Source: Sporolactobacillus spathodeae
GTDB taxonomy: Bacteria > Bacillota > Bacilli > Bacillales > Sporolactobacillaceae
DNA: 64,000 bases
NCBI RefSeq assembly: GCF_016908935.1
Contig: NZ_JAFBEV010000002.1
Span: 1-64,000, forward strand
Reading direction: 5' to 3'
The notes below the pieces were generated by a model. It did not search any database and was not told the origin of the DNA. It worked only from the letters and a program-made list of their open reading frames with translations. The translations under genes were made by a program, and so were the position numbers. This document shows positions 50,186 to 59,986 of this stretch, piece by piece (within the stretch, counting starts at the first letter, position 1; every line of letters begins with the position of its first letter).

Positions 50186-50624
50186 GACTTACGCGTTCAC
50201 ATCTGATTGTGACACGTTCGCCTGCTTTATGGTAAAATAGCAATGATTCGGGCAAAAGTGCCGTCACAGGGTGTGGCATGAATAATGTTGGCAGGTTTTC
50301 GGGTTGCATTTTTCTCAAGGCAGTTGATCATTGAGGACTTTCTGTAAAACGGATAGGATGGATGCTCCTGATCCTCGCTGTTGTCAGCTGGCAGGCTGCT
50401 TTGCACGAACCCTCTATGAAACCAAGTCTCTCCAAAATGCCCCTCCCTCATTTGTTTTATCCGGTAACCGATCAGTAAAAACGTGAAACAATCAACGAAT
50501 GTTATAAATTGGAACAAGCAATGACTGCTTATTCTTGAGACTGGCGGGCGAAAAGCACGGCAGCCATTGACTTTTCACGATCAGCGAATTTTGATTCGAA
50601 ACAATCTATTGTGGAGGAACGAAA
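50186..50624. other. Region upstream of walR
   Basis: About 440 bases. I see a TAAAAT -10-like box near 50234 without a convincing -35, and no gene. A 96-codon minus-strand frame here lacks a ribosome site and homology I recognise. The walR promoter must lie here but I could not place it. Confidence 0.5.
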
Positions 50625-51341
50625 ATGGGAAATCGTATACTTGTAGTGGATGATGAACAACCGATTGCCGATATACTGCAATTTAATCTTGAAAAGGAAG
50701 GCTACGAAGTTACCTGTGCGTATGATGGTGAAGAAGCCTTAGAGAAAGTGGAAGAAATGAATCCGGATATGGTGTTGCTGGATGTCATGCTACCGGTTAA
50801 AGATGGCATGGAAGTCTGCCGGGAAATTCGAAAAACGCATAATATGCCGATTATTATGCTGACGGCGAAAGACTCAGAAATCGATAAGGTGCTGGGATTG
50901 GAAATGGGCGCGGATGACTATGTCACCAAGCCATTCAGCAATCGTGAATTGATTGCACGTGTCAAAGCCAATCTCAGGAGGCACAGGCAGGAAACATCTG
51001 AAGAAGAGCGGCCCAAGGAAAATAACATTGAAATCGGCGATTTGGTGATTAATCTTGATGCTTATATTGTTACCAAACGCGGCAAGATCATTGAATTAAC
51101 ACATCGTGAATTCGAATTGCTTCATTACTTGGCCGATCACATTGGTCAAGTGATGACCCGTGAAAATCTGCTTCAGACTGTCTGGGGCTATGATTACTTT
51201 GGCGACGTGCGGACCGTTGATGTGACCGTTCGCCGCTTACGGGAAAAAATCGAGGACAATCCAAGTCGGCCAATTTGGATCATAACCCGACGCGGTGTCG
51301 GTTACTATCTGAACATGCCTGAACAGGAGCCGTCGGAATGA
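50625..51341 (+). CDS. walR: Response regulator WalR (YycF)
   Basis: 238 aa OmpR-family regulator of cell-wall metabolism, usually essential in Firmicutes. The receiver domain (1-120) has acidic pair Asp9-Asp10, phosphorylation site Asp53 (LLDVMLP) and the KPFSNREL lysine. The winged helix is C-terminal ([21 protein letters not shown] in parts). GGAGGAACG lies upstream. Its stop overlaps walK by 4 bases. Confidence 0.98.
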   Translation: MGNRILVVDDEQPIADILQFNLEKEGYEVTCAYDGEEALEKVEEMNPDMVLLDVMLPVKDGMEVCREIRKTHNMPIIMLTAKDSEIDKVLGLEMGADDYVTKPFSNRELIARVKANLRRHRQETSEEERPKENNIEIGDLVINLDAYIVTKRGKIIELTHREFELLHYLADHIGQVMTRENLLQTVWGYDYFGDVRTVDVTVRRLREKIEDNPSRPIWIITRRGVGYYLNMPEQEPSE

Positions 51342-53185
51342 CGAAGGTCGGTTTTTTCAAATCGATTCAATTTAAAATTGTTTTAGTCTATACCCTGCTT
51401 ATTTTGCTCGCGATGCAGCTGATCGGTGTTGTCTTTTCTGATCGACTGAAAACGATGCAGCTGAATAGTTTTGAAACGGCACTTGTTAATCAAAGTAAAT
51501 TGATTGCCGTCAATATTGGCGAGGCGGTGCGGGAGACACGTGAAACGAACGTAGATGACGCGACTGTTACCGGACAGGTGCGTAACCAAATTTCTGAAAT
51601 TAGTGACAGTAGTGTGAAAGAGATTGAAGTGGTCGATGAGAATAATGTTATCTTGGCAGCTTCCGGGGATAAGCGTACGGAGATTCAGGGGAAGCGTAAT
51701 ACCAATGAATTGATTACGCAGAACTTAAGTTCAAACGTCGCGAGTAAGTACCGAAAAACGGATGGCAGCAGCGGTGAGCGTGTGGATATTGTCATCGTTC
51801 CGATTAAGGTAGGCGGACAGCGGTTCGGCATTTTGTACGTGGAGAAGAGTCTAGAAGGTGTGTATAGTCAACTAACGACTATCAACTCGATTCTAGCAAC
51901 GGCGACTATTTTTGCGCTACTCGTGACAGGCATTCTCGGTTTTTTCCTGGCGCGCACGGTAACCAAGCCTTTGGTTCAGATGCAGCGTCAAGTACTCGCG
52001 GTCTCTCAAGGAAATTTCTCACGCAAAGTCGAAATGATTGAGAAAGATGAAATTGGCCAGTTGGCCAACGCATTCAACAATATGACCAATAAATTGCGAG
52101 AAGCGACGGCGACTACCGAGTCTGAACGACGAAAATTGAAGTCGGTGCTGACGTTTATGACGGATGGTGTCCTTGCTACTGATCGAAAGGGCAATGTCAT
52201 TCTGATGAATAATCGTGCCGAAGAGCTGCTCGATGTTTATCGTCATGATATCACAGGTAATTCGGTGCTCGATTTATTAAAAATAAGAAAAGAATACAGG
52301 ATACGTGATCTTTACGAGATGCCGGAATCCATAGTTTTGGATTTCAGCACGAACCAGGAAACCGTGCTGCTACGCGCGAACTTCTCTGTCGTTAAGAAAG
52401 AAAACGGGTTAGAGAATGGTTTAATTTGTGTCATTCATGATGTAACGGACCAAGAAAAGGTGGACAGTGAGCGACGGGAATTTGTTGCGAATGTGTCGCA
52501 TGAACTTCGAACGCCTCTAACGACGATGAAAAGCTATCTTGAAGCTTTGCAGGACGGTGCGGTTGACGACGCGGCGTTGGCCAAGAAATTCCTTGGTGTG
52601 ACTCAAAGAGAAACAGAACGAATGATTCGGTTGGTCAATGATTTGCTGCAATTGTCACGTTTGGATTCGAAAGAAGTAAAAATTACTTTGCAGCGGACCG
52701 ATTATATTAAATTCTGTGAGAATATTATCGACCGTTTCGAAATGACGAAGCGTCAGAACATCCAGTTTATCCGCAAATTTCCGCGGGGGCGTTTTTATGT
52801 CTTGATTGATCGTGACAAACTGACACAGGTCATTGATAATATCATTTCTAATGCGATTAAGTATTCGCCGGAAGGCGGCATAATTACCTTTCAGGTTTTC
52901 ATGAAAAAAAATCGAATTCGTACGATGATTAGTGACCAAGGTGTGGGAATTCCGAAAGAAAACTTGTCTAAAGTCTTTGATCGATTTTATCGTGTGGATC
53001 GGGCACGCTCCAGAAAGCTTGGCGGAACCGGCCTCGGTTTGGCTATTGCCAAGGAAATGATAGAGGCGCAAGGCGGCGAAATCTGGGCGGAAAGTGAATG
53101 GAATCAAGGTACGGCGATTCATTTTATTCTGCCGCTGGATCAGGGAAAAGGAGGCGCTGGCAGGAATGACGCGAGAAGTATTTAA
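51338..53185 (+). CDS. walK: Sensor histidine kinase WalK (YycG)
   Basis: 615 aa. Membrane segments about 10-32 and 183-203 enclose an extracellular domain. HAMP (about 205-255), PAS (about 262-370), HisKA with His388 in [19 protein letters not shown], and HATPase with [19 protein letters not shown] and GGTGLGLAI follow. It phosphorylates WalR and senses cell-wall status. It overlaps walR (ATGA) and yycH. Confidence 0.98.
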   Translation: MTKVGFFKSIQFKIVLVYTLLILLAMQLIGVVFSDRLKTMQLNSFETALVNQSKLIAVNIGEAVRETRETNVDDATVTGQVRNQISEISDSSVKEIEVVDENNVILAASGDKRTEIQGKRNTNELITQNLSSNVASKYRKTDGSSGERVDIVIVPIKVGGQRFGILYVEKSLEGVYSQLTTINSILATATIFALLVTGILGFFLARTVTKPLVQMQRQVLAVSQGNFSRKVEMIEKDEIGQLANAFNNMTNKLREATATTESERRKLKSVLTFMTDGVLATDRKGNVILMNNRAEELLDVYRHDITGNSVLDLLKIRKEYRIRDLYEMPESIVLDFSTNQETVLLRANFSVVKKENGLENGLICVIHDVTDQEKVDSERREFVANVSHELRTPLTTMKSYLEALQDGAVDDAALAKKFLGVTQRETERMIRLVNDLLQLSRLDSKEVKITLQRTDYIKFCENIIDRFEMTKRQNIQFIRKFPRGRFYVLIDRDKLTQVIDNIISNAIKYSPEGGIITFQVFMKKNRIRTMISDQGVGIPKENLSKVFDRFYRVDRARSRKLGGTGLGLAIAKEMIEAQGGEIWAESEWNQGTAIHFILPLDQGKGGAGRNDARSI

Positions 53186-54509
53186 GACGCTGCTGCTTGG
53201 CCTGCTCGTACTCTCCAGTGTCGCAATGACGTGGAATATCTTGTTCTATCGATCAGATTTTGAAAATTACAAGAGCCCTTCAGGCTCAGCGAAATCAGTG
53301 GCTATTTCTGAGAACGGGTCGCGTTCGGCTTCAAGTGTCGTGGCGCCGACCCTCTTTCTGCAGCATTCAGCAGGCGGCGTATTGGGGGAGACAAGGACAA
53401 GCCAAGTGCAAGGCGCGTATGCGTTAATCCAGCGAGCCTCGTTCAGTGATCTTGTACCGGTTGCCTATCGCCTGCAGGTTCCGGCACGGAAAAATGATTT
53501 ATCTTATGAAGTGATTTTTCCCGCACCATTAATGCACGACACGCTCAAAAAAATATTTGGTTTTAATGAAAAGAACACGGCGATTCCTCAGAATGTACTG
53601 ATTGATCGAATCGAATTCTACACGGCTGAAAAGGGCGGCTTAATCGCCTTATTTTCTTCCCAGGATGGACGAAATCAATTCTTTGCAACGGCCAATCGGA
53701 TCGATTTGAGCGTATTGAAGCATCTGTTTGCGCGAACCAGCAGCACGTCCTATGAAAGGGAACATTTGAGCGGGAAAATCGCTTATGTACCGGCAAAGAA
53801 GACCGAATTGCCAACCGTGATGTTTTATTATAATCTAAAAAAATTAGATGCTTTTGTTCCGATACTATTTAATGATCCAGAGGAAAATATCTTTCATAAT
53901 CGGGGAAAGTTGATGTATACCGATGGGCAGAGTCAGCTGGAACAGACCGGGAACGTGCTTCAGTATGTGAACGTCAACCCTGGAATTTCGGATAATAATC
54001 AACAACTTACGGATCCCATTTTTCACAGCTATGATCTGTTAAATAATTTCAAGGAGTGGACCGATGATTACGGTTACGCGGGTCTTGAATTATCGAAAAA
54101 TCGTAAATCGGAGACTGTGACTTTTCGCATGCGTATCGGTGATTATCTTGCTTTTAATACAGACTACTACCCCAATCCGTTCTTGACACAGATTGAACTG
54201 ACATGGAAAAATGGACAATTAAGTAGTTTTAATCGTACGTTGCTTGACTTGAATCCAATTGATCAGCCGGGTAGCGTCTCTTTAGATTCTGGTAAATCTA
54301 TTTTGCAGAAGCTCAAAGCAGCCGCTGTTCCGGTCAGCCGCATTCAGGACTTAACCATTGGCTATCAGTTAGCTGCCCCTAAAGGAAATAACAATTATTC
54401 GCTTGAAGCAACGCCCGATTGGTTTTATAAATTGGACAACCGCTGGTATTCCGCGACTGATGCTATCATTCAGAAAGGAATGCTGGGGAAGGAGAGGCGT
54501 TCATCGTGA
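53166..54509 (+). CDS. yycH: WalK regulatory protein YycH
   Basis: 447 aa from ATG 53166, overlapping the walK end by 20 bases (GGAGG 11 bases upstream). One N-terminal membrane helix (about 7-25), then a large extracellular domain typical of YycH. With YycI it binds WalK in the membrane and modulates it (negatively in B. subtilis). An upstream-extended frame from 53094 lies inside walK and is rejected. Confidence 0.92.
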   Translation: MTREVFKTLLLGLLVLSSVAMTWNILFYRSDFENYKSPSGSAKSVAISENGSRSASSVVAPTLFLQHSAGGVLGETRTSQVQGAYALIQRASFSDLVPVAYRLQVPARKNDLSYEVIFPAPLMHDTLKKIFGFNEKNTAIPQNVLIDRIEFYTAEKGGLIALFSSQDGRNQFFATANRIDLSVLKHLFARTSSTSYEREHLSGKIAYVPAKKTELPTVMFYYNLKKLDAFVPILFNDPEENIFHNRGKLMYTDGQSQLEQTGNVLQYVNVNPGISDNNQQLTDPIFHSYDLLNNFKEWTDDYGYAGLELSKNRKSETVTFRMRIGDYLAFNTDYYPNPFLTQIELTWKNGQLSSFNRTLLDLNPIDQPGSVSLDSGKSILQKLKAAAVPVSRIQDLTIGYQLAAPKGNNNYSLEATPDWFYKLDNRWYSATDAIIQKGMLGKERRSS

Positions 54510-55318
54510 ACTGGAGCAAGACAAAATCCATTTTTATCATCTGTTTTTTGCTGCTCGACGCCTTTCTTATCTTTGAGCTTTATATGCGTCAGCATAATGA
54601 AGAGGTGCAAACGATTGACGGTCCAAATTCCGGCATTCACAATAGCTTCCGAATGGACACCCAGGTCTCGGCAACGCCGCCAAGTGGGGTGACTTTCTTA
54701 AGAGGATCTCGCATTGATTTTAACAAACAAAAGAATTTTCTTTCGCTGCTTGCTAGCTCAGCCCGTCCTGTCAGTCAAAAAATCCGACTGAGTAGCAATG
54801 GCATGCAGTTAGACAGCACACTGAAGCAGCCCATCAACAGTAGCAGTCTTGAGGGTGCCGATCTGCAGAAAAACATCTTGGGTATCATCTATCAAGGGCA
54901 AAATTATACGTATTGGCAAACGGATCATAAATCAGGAACGGTTGACTTTGTTCAGCTCTATAATGGTCATCCTGTTTTTGTCAGCCGTAGAAGCAATATC
55001 CCGATGCTTCAGTTCTTGATCAAAGACGGAAATATTATCAGCTATCAGCAAAGTTTTTTTCGCTTCAAACAGGTGAACCATGTCGATATTATCAGTAGCG
55101 AACGCGCGCTAACGAATCTAGCGGAAAATACAAATATTATGGAATTCTATCGGCCGACAGTGAAGACAGTTGAATTAGTGTATATTAATCTGGTCGGCGA
55201 TTCCGGATCGGATCCGCTGATATTCATGCCGGCTTGGCATATTGTTGTACATGTCAATGGCCACACAGAAGAATATTTCGTTAACGCGATGTCCGGAAAT
55301 ATTCAACAGCTGAATTGA
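54506..55318 (+). CDS. yycI: WalK regulatory protein YycI
   Basis: 270 aa from GTG 54506, overlapping yycH by 4 bases. MNWSKTKSIFIICFLLLDAFLIFELY is the family's N-terminal membrane anchor (first 26 residues), followed by an extracellular domain. It acts with YycH on WalK. Confidence 0.92.
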   Translation: MNWSKTKSIFIICFLLLDAFLIFELYMRQHNEEVQTIDGPNSGIHNSFRMDTQVSATPPSGVTFLRGSRIDFNKQKNFLSLLASSARPVSQKIRLSSNGMQLDSTLKQPINSSSLEGADLQKNILGIIYQGQNYTYWQTDHKSGTVDFVQLYNGHPVFVSRRSNIPMLQFLIKDGNIISYQQSFFRFKQVNHVDIISSERALTNLAENTNIMEFYRPTVKTVELVYINLVGDSGSDPLIFMPAWHIVVHVNGHTEEYFVNAMSGNIQQLN

Positions 55319-55345
55319 GAGAGAACCAATGGGGAGAGAGAATAA

Positions 55346-56140
55346 ATGACCATGCAAATGAGCGTTTTAGCGAGCGGCAGTACGGGGAACTCGCTCTATA
55401 TTGAGAATGGTGAACGGCATCTGCTCATTGATTGCGGATTAAGCGGAAAGAAAATGGTGGAATTGTTGGCACAAATCAACCGCAAGGCGGAAGATATTGA
55501 TGCCATTCTTGTTACCCATGAGCATAGTGATCATGTAAAGGGACTCGGTGTATTTGCGCGGCGTTTCCACACACCTGTTTATGCCAATACAAAGACGTGG
55601 CAAGCCATGTCAGCATCTATTGGCGAGATACCCAATGACCAAAAGTTTGAATTTCAAGCCAATACAATTAAAGATTTTGGTTCCTTGTCGATTGAATCCT
55701 TTTCTGTCTCTCATGATGCAGCAGATCCGATGTTCTATATGATTCACGAGGACGACAAAAAGATTACGTTGTTGACGGATCTCGGCTATGTGTCGGAACA
55801 TATTAAGGGTATGATATCTGATTCAGATGCCTATATTATGGAGGCAAACCATGATACGGAAATGCTGATGATGGGCCGTTATCCTTGGAGTGTGAAACAA
55901 CGAATTCTTGGCGATACCGGTCATATTTCTAATGATGAATCAGCTAGGGCACTCACAGAGGTTATTGGCAACAAGACCCGGAGAATTTACTTAGCGCATT
56001 TAAGCCGCGACAACAATATGAAAGAGCTCGCTCGATTGAGCGTGGGGCAGAAGCTTGAGAGCATCGGCTTACGTTTAGATCATGATCTGTCGTTGGTTGA
56101 TACCGATCCAGAACAGGCCACTTGTTTGACAGCCATCTGA
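55346..56140 (+). CDS. yycJ: MBL-fold hydrolase YycJ (WalJ)
   Basis: 264 aa metallo-beta-lactamase-fold protein. The metal motif THEHSDH lies at 57-63. GSTGNSLYIENGERHLLIDCGLS is the N-terminal block. DTGHISNDESARAL and LAHLSRDNN near the C-terminus supply other ligands. The family shows nuclease-like features and is linked to coordination of cell division and DNA processes. GGGGAGAGAG lies upstream. Fifth gene of the wal operon. Confidence 0.94.
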   Translation: MTMQMSVLASGSTGNSLYIENGERHLLIDCGLSGKKMVELLAQINRKAEDIDAILVTHEHSDHVKGLGVFARRFHTPVYANTKTWQAMSASIGEIPNDQKFEFQANTIKDFGSLSIESFSVSHDAADPMFYMIHEDDKKITLLTDLGYVSEHIKGMISDSDAYIMEANHDTEMLMMGRYPWSVKQRILGDTGHISNDESARALTEVIGNKTRRIYLAHLSRDNNMKELARLSVGQKLESIGLRLDHDLSLVDTDPEQATCLTAI

Positions 56141-56413
56141 GTCAAAGCCCAGTGCTTTCGGAACAATTACATAACTGTCAAAAATTTTGCGGTGCTTATC
56201 GAATTAGTCACATAGTTTTTAATAATGGGTCTGTTCGTGGTAAATTAAGGATAATAAGGGAATTCGGGTGACGGCTTATGTTCCAATCGCCATGATTGAA
56301 ACGCAGGACAAAGCGAGACCATCTTTTCTCATACGCAACTATCGCTTGTCGGCATAAGCGTTTCATCGATTGCGATGTCGCACTTTTCAATTCTAATAGA
56401 GGAGGAACAGTCT

Positions 56414-57658
56414 ATGGGTTTTTACGACGATAACCAGCAACAGGATAATTCGCCGGAATCGGGTCAGCTGAGCCGAAGCAGCCGACGCTCAAGTCGTGGC
56501 GGGTGGTTCTTCGCAGGTTTTATCGGCGCGATTGTGGGGATTGTCTGCTTCTTGATTTTCGCTCCTATTTTATCCAGTCTTGGCATTTTGCCTTACTCCG
56601 TAACGACAGGCTCGCAAACCGTCAACAATTTTGGAAGTGCTGGAACCGTCAATCGTTCAGTTAACGTGAAGGTGACTTCATCCGTAACGGACGCTGTGGC
56701 GAAAGTTTCTCCAGCAGTTGTTGCTGTCATTAATTTGCAGAAGGCGAACTTCTTCGATAATAAATACACAGAGTCAGGAATCGGATCGGGAATTATTTAT
56801 AAACGCGCCGGACCCTATGCCTATGTGGTGACCAATAATCATGTCGTTGCCGGGGCGGGAAAAGTTGAAGTGCGCTTGAATGACAAGACGAAGCTGGAGG
56901 CAACCGTGCTTGGTAAAGATTCACTTTACGATTTGGCGGTGCTTCGCATTTCCTCTTCAGACGTCCAAACGATTGCCGAGTTTGGCAATTCTTCGATTTT
57001 AAAGCGCGGGGAACCAGCTATTGCGATCGGCAACCCACTTGGTTTCTCCGGATCCGTTACAGAGGGCATCATCAGTTCGACGAATCGGACGATCCCGGTA
57101 CAGACAAGCAATGCATCTATTGAGGCGCAAGTCCTGCAGACGGACGCGGCAATTAACCCAGGTAATAGTGGCGGCGCGCTTTGCAATATTGATGGACAGG
57201 TCGTTGGCATCAACTCTTCAAAAATTGCCTCAACGGGTTCCGGATCCCAAAACGATCAGGTTGAAGGTATTGGCTTTGCGATACCGATTAATGTGGCGAA
57301 ACCGGTCATTGCGGAATTGGAGAAGAAAGGCAAGATTGTTCGTCCATTACTGGGCGTTAGTATTGTCGATTTGTCCATGGTACCGTCCAATGAAGTGAAA
57401 CAATTGCAACTGCCGAGCAGTATTAAGACCGGCCTTGTTGTTACCGATGTACAGGCGGGCAGTCCTGCTGCACAGGCCGGATTACAGGCTGGCGATGTGA
57501 TCACGAGCATCAATGGACAGAAAATTAGCAGTTATATATCCTTCTCAACCTATATGTATACAACGCTCCACGCAGGTCAGAAGGTTAAGGTTGACTATTA
57601 CAGGACGGGCAACCTGCATCATACAAAATTGACACTTGGAAGCAAAACATTCTCATAA
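56414..57658 (+). CDS. htrA: Membrane-anchored serine protease HtrA (YycK type)
   Basis: 414 aa from ATG 56414 with GAGGAGGAACAG upstream. The short Ser/Arg/Gln-rich cytoplasmic tail is followed by one membrane helix (about 31-55). The trypsin-like domain has His143 (TNNHVV), Asp173 (YDLAVLRI) and Ser252 (NPGNSGGAL). One PDZ domain (about 320-405) closes the protein. It degrades misfolded exported proteins. It ends the wal cluster; a terminator follows. Confidence 0.95.
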   Translation: MGFYDDNQQQDNSPESGQLSRSSRRSSRGGWFFAGFIGAIVGIVCFLIFAPILSSLGILPYSVTTGSQTVNNFGSAGTVNRSVNVKVTSSVTDAVAKVSPAVVAVINLQKANFFDNKYTESGIGSGIIYKRAGPYAYVVTNNHVVAGAGKVEVRLNDKTKLEATVLGKDSLYDLAVLRISSSDVQTIAEFGNSSILKRGEPAIAIGNPLGFSGSVTEGIISSTNRTIPVQTSNASIEAQVLQTDAAINPGNSGGALCNIDGQVVGINSSKIASTGSGSQNDQVEGIGFAIPINVAKPVIAELEKKGKIVRPLLGVSIVDLSMVPSNEVKQLQLPSSIKTGLVVTDVQAGSPAAQAGLQAGDVITSINGQKISSYISFSTYMYTTLHAGQKVKVDYYRTGNLHHTKLTLGSKTFS

Positions 57659-57666
57659 AGATATCG

Positions 57667-57713
57667 TTTTCTAAGGGCGCATCTGATAATTCTTCGGGTG
57701 TGCCCTTTTCGTC
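57667..57713 (+). terminator. Terminator after htrA
   Basis: AAGGGCGCA pairs with TGTGCCCTT (one GU) and runs into TTTCG. Moderately strong. Confidence 0.7.
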
Positions 57714-57744
57714 TATGATTTTACACGACAAAATGGAGCGCAGG

Positions 57745-57783
57745 CGCTAGAAAATGACTTGGCTATGCCAAGTTTTTCTGACA
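57745..57783 (+). repeat. Interspersed repeat family 1, fragment G
   Basis: GCGCTAGAAAATG then ACTTGGC-TAT-GCCAAGT (57757-57773) and TTTTTCTGACA. Only the terminal hairpin end is kept. Confidence 0.8.
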
Positions 57784-57800
57784 CATATTGCTGCGCAATT

Positions 57801-58180
57801 TGTGCATAAAGAGCAGTAATTATCCACAAGTTATCCACTTTTGGTGATTAATTGTGAATAAGTGCAATGCTTTTTTGGGGAATATGCTAAAATAAAGAGA
57901 AGAAAAGCGCTTGTTACTCGTATCCAGAAAGTAAAAAAGCGGTTAGAAAGCAAATGAAAGCGCATAGTTGTGACTTTCTTGGAAACTGGGTGACTTGAAT
58001 GATAGCAGTTATTGAATTAAGCGTTCGCCGCCTGTTACCAGGAAATAGAAGGTTATCCACACGCGTATAAGAACTGTCTTTTTATTGGCCGATATATAGT
58101 GGCAAACGTATGTATCTATACATAATGTGGACAACAATTGTGGATATGTGTATAAGTTCTGTGTATAACTCTCTGGATAA
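57801..58180. promoter_or_regulatory. DnaA-box cluster upstream of rlmH
   Basis: Ten box-like sites. Left group: TTATGCACA 57809-57801 (minus), TTATCCACA 57820-57828 (perfect), TTATCCACT 57831-57839, TTATTCACA 57861-57853 (minus). Right group: TTATCCACA 58053-58061 (perfect), TTGTCCACA 58134-58126 (minus), ATATCCACA 58147-58139 (minus), TTATACACA 58155-58147 (minus) and 58168-58160 (minus), and TTATCCAGA 58180-58172 (minus). B. subtilis has a DnaA-binding cluster at the orthologous gene (yydA), so this is probably a conserved DnaA-titrating or regulatory site. Confidence 0.8.
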
Positions 58181-58193
58181 GAAGGGATAAACT

Positions 58194-58673
58194 GTGAATA
58201 TCACATTATTAACTGTGGGAAAATTAAAGGAAAAGTATTTTAAACAAGGTATTGAAGAATATCTCAAACGGTTGCAACCTTATGCGGCCGTTTCCATTAT
58301 TGAAGTAGCCGATGAAAAGGCACCGGAAAATCTATCCACAGCCGAGATTGAGCAAATAAAGGATGCCGAAGGGGAACGACTACTTAAGAAGCTCCCGGAT
58401 AGTACATACGCCATTGCTCTCTCTATACCGGGTAAGCAGCTGACTTCAGAAGAACTGGCTGGAAAGATTGAAACGTTGACTACTTACGGCCAAAGTCATC
58501 TTGCGTTCATTATCGGTGGCTCCAATGGCCTCAGCAATGCCGTGCTTCGCCGCGCGGATTTTCAGCTTTCTTTCTCAAAATTCACCTTTCCCCATCAACT
58601 AATGCGCCTAATTCTTGTCGAACAAATCTACCGAGCTTTTAAAATCATCAAACGAGAACCTTATCACAAGTAA
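58194..58673 (+). CDS. rlmH: 23S rRNA (pseudouridine1915-N3)-methyltransferase RlmH
   Basis: 159 aa, start GTG 58194. SPOUT-fold methyltransferase. [23 protein letters not shown] is the N-terminus. The knot region shows [15 protein letters not shown] (about 102-116) and [22 protein letters not shown]. It is the B. subtilis yydA orthologue. The last DnaA boxes end 14 bases before the start, so they overlap its promoter area. Confidence 0.97.
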   Translation: MNITLLTVGKLKEKYFKQGIEEYLKRLQPYAAVSIIEVADEKAPENLSTAEIEQIKDAEGERLLKKLPDSTYAIALSIPGKQLTSEELAGKIETLTTYGQSHLAFIIGGSNGLSNAVLRRADFQLSFSKFTFPHQLMRLILVEQIYRAFKIIKREPYHK

Positions 58674-59170
58674 GTCGTTCTTTTTATGGCTTTGCTAAAA
58701 TCTGCTGTTGTTTTAATCGTTTATTGCCCTGTGTTTGCTTGCTGCGGGCGCACCGTGAGCCTCTTAGATCGAACCCTCGTTTTTTAACCGGTTACTTCCA
58801 ATAACTGATAATCTACCTCTTTAGAACTTCCCGATGATGGTATCAATTAATTTCTTAGGGGGGACGCTACCTTTTTTTAGATAAAAAAGTATAAGGATTA
58901 TTGCACAAAAATGCAGCGCGGCGCCCGCGGCAAGCGAGCAGCCGAAGCGCAATTGTTAAAAAAGGACTTGGCAATGCCAAGTTTTTCATTAATTTCTGTA
59001 AATTGATTATCACGGTCCATTTCCTAGGGCTATAGGTTGTTCAGAATTTGTTCATATAGCTGTAGTAATATGGGATAAATGAACTATTTAAGAAAAATGA
59101 AAACTTACAAAATGCTTAAAATAATCATTTTTCTAATATATTTTGAAGATGTAAAAGAGGTGAGCTTAAA
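58674..59170. other. Region between rlmH and the polysaccharide locus
   Basis: About 500 bases. Apart from the family-1 repeat at 58876-58990, I see no gene, clear terminator or confident promoter. The last 150 bases are AT-rich. Confidence 0.5.
58876..58990 (+). repeat. Interspersed repeat family 1, copy H
   Basis: AAAAAGTATAAGGATTA, GCACAAAAATGCAGCGCGG, CGCCCGCGGCAAGCGAGC, AGCCGAAGCGCAATTGTTAA, hairpin ACTTGGC-AAT-GCCAAGT (58966-58982) and TTTTTC. It lacks the central GGGAAAAGCGAGCC block, so it is an internally deleted copy. Confidence 0.88.
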
Positions 59171-59986
59171 ATGACGGCGGAGGGCCCGATGCTGATTCCT
59201 GAACTTTTGCACTTATTCAAGATTAATCTAGCGTTTTTGAATCACTCGAATTTAACTTATTATGTGGTGATTATGCGTGAAGAGGATCGTCAATCCAATG
59301 CTGAAAAATCATTTTTTACGCATATGCATGCGCTTTTTTGTTTACCCGTAACCCATTCGGTGACTCTTTTTATTTTTCTAAACTTGACGCAAAAAAATTT
59401 ACAGGACATTCATCGCTTCAACTCCGATCAATCAAGCGTAAGGATCACTGTATTTGATGACAGGACTAAAGATCTTGAAAATAAATTGATTCAAATAATC
59501 AATGAGTACGATCCCGAAATCTTTTATGAATCAAGCAGAATCAATAGTTTGGTAGCTGCCGGGTCAAACATAGAGCCATTACATTTTTCAGTGGTCGACG
59601 ATGATCAGATTGTACGGTCTTTCCTTAAAGAATTTATTGAACGGCAGGATTGGAACTATCCGTCAGATGTTGAAACTTTTAGAGAAGGACAATCTTTTTT
59701 TGAGAGTAAACGTCTTGAAAAAGCTGGGAAGCACGTTGTTCTTCTGGAGAGTATACTTCCTCGCATAACTGGCCTTGAAATTGTTAAGCAAATCAGGAAA
59801 AATTATTCCGATGATACAGTCTCGATAATGATGTTTTCAGGTAGAAAAAGAGAAGATGATGCACTAAGCGCATTTAAATTCGGTGTAAATGACTTTATGG
59901 AGAAACCGATTAGGATCCATGAACTGGCTCTAAGAATTATGAACATGACGAAAAGGATGAGAGAACTTGTTTCCTCTTTCAATTAA
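59171..59986 (+). CDS. Pseudo-receiver domain protein (atypical response regulator)
   Basis: 271 aa from ATG 59171 (GAGGTGA seven bases upstream). Residues 1-130 form a domain I do not recognise. Residues 137-255 resemble a receiver: acidic pair Asp143-Asp144, FSG with Ser223, and Lys245 in MEKP. The phospho-acceptor position is Glu193 (HVVLLESILP) instead of Asp. A Glu there often mimics constant phosphorylation, so the domain may be locked on or act as a protein scaffold. There is no DNA-binding output domain. It is the first gene of a four-gene run with a glycosyltransferase. Confidence 0.72.
   Translation: MTAEGPMLIPELLHLFKINLAFLNHSNLTYYVVIMREEDRQSNAEKSFFTHMHALFCLPVTHSVTLFIFLNLTQKNLQDIHRFNSDQSSVRITVFDDRTKDLENKLIQIINEYDPEIFYESSRINSLVAAGSNIEPLHFSVVDDDQIVRSFLKEFIERQDWNYPSDVETFREGQSFFESKRLEKAGKHVVLLESILPRITGLEIVKQIRKNYSDDTVSIMMFSGRKREDDALSAFKFGVNDFMEKPIRIHELALRIMNMTKRMRELVSSFN

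Larger units (their letters stand above)
57659..58193. other. htrA-rlmH intergenic region
   Basis: It contains the htrA terminator, a family-1 repeat fragment and two DnaA-box groups. Between them (57862-58052) I see TATGCTAAAATA but no gene; a 23-codon frame from 57999 has no ribosome site. Confidence 0.6.

Noticed and set aside
50227-50517. 96-codon minus-strand frame upstream of walR
   Set aside because: No ribosome site, no family resemblance, and opposed to the walR promoter region.
57945-57975. Catabolite-response (cre) like sites near 57905 and 57958
   Set aside because: Both depart from the consensus at the right end, and no sugar-related gene follows.
57999-58070. 23-codon frame between the DnaA-box groups
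   Set aside because: No ribosome site; it overlaps a perfect DnaA box.
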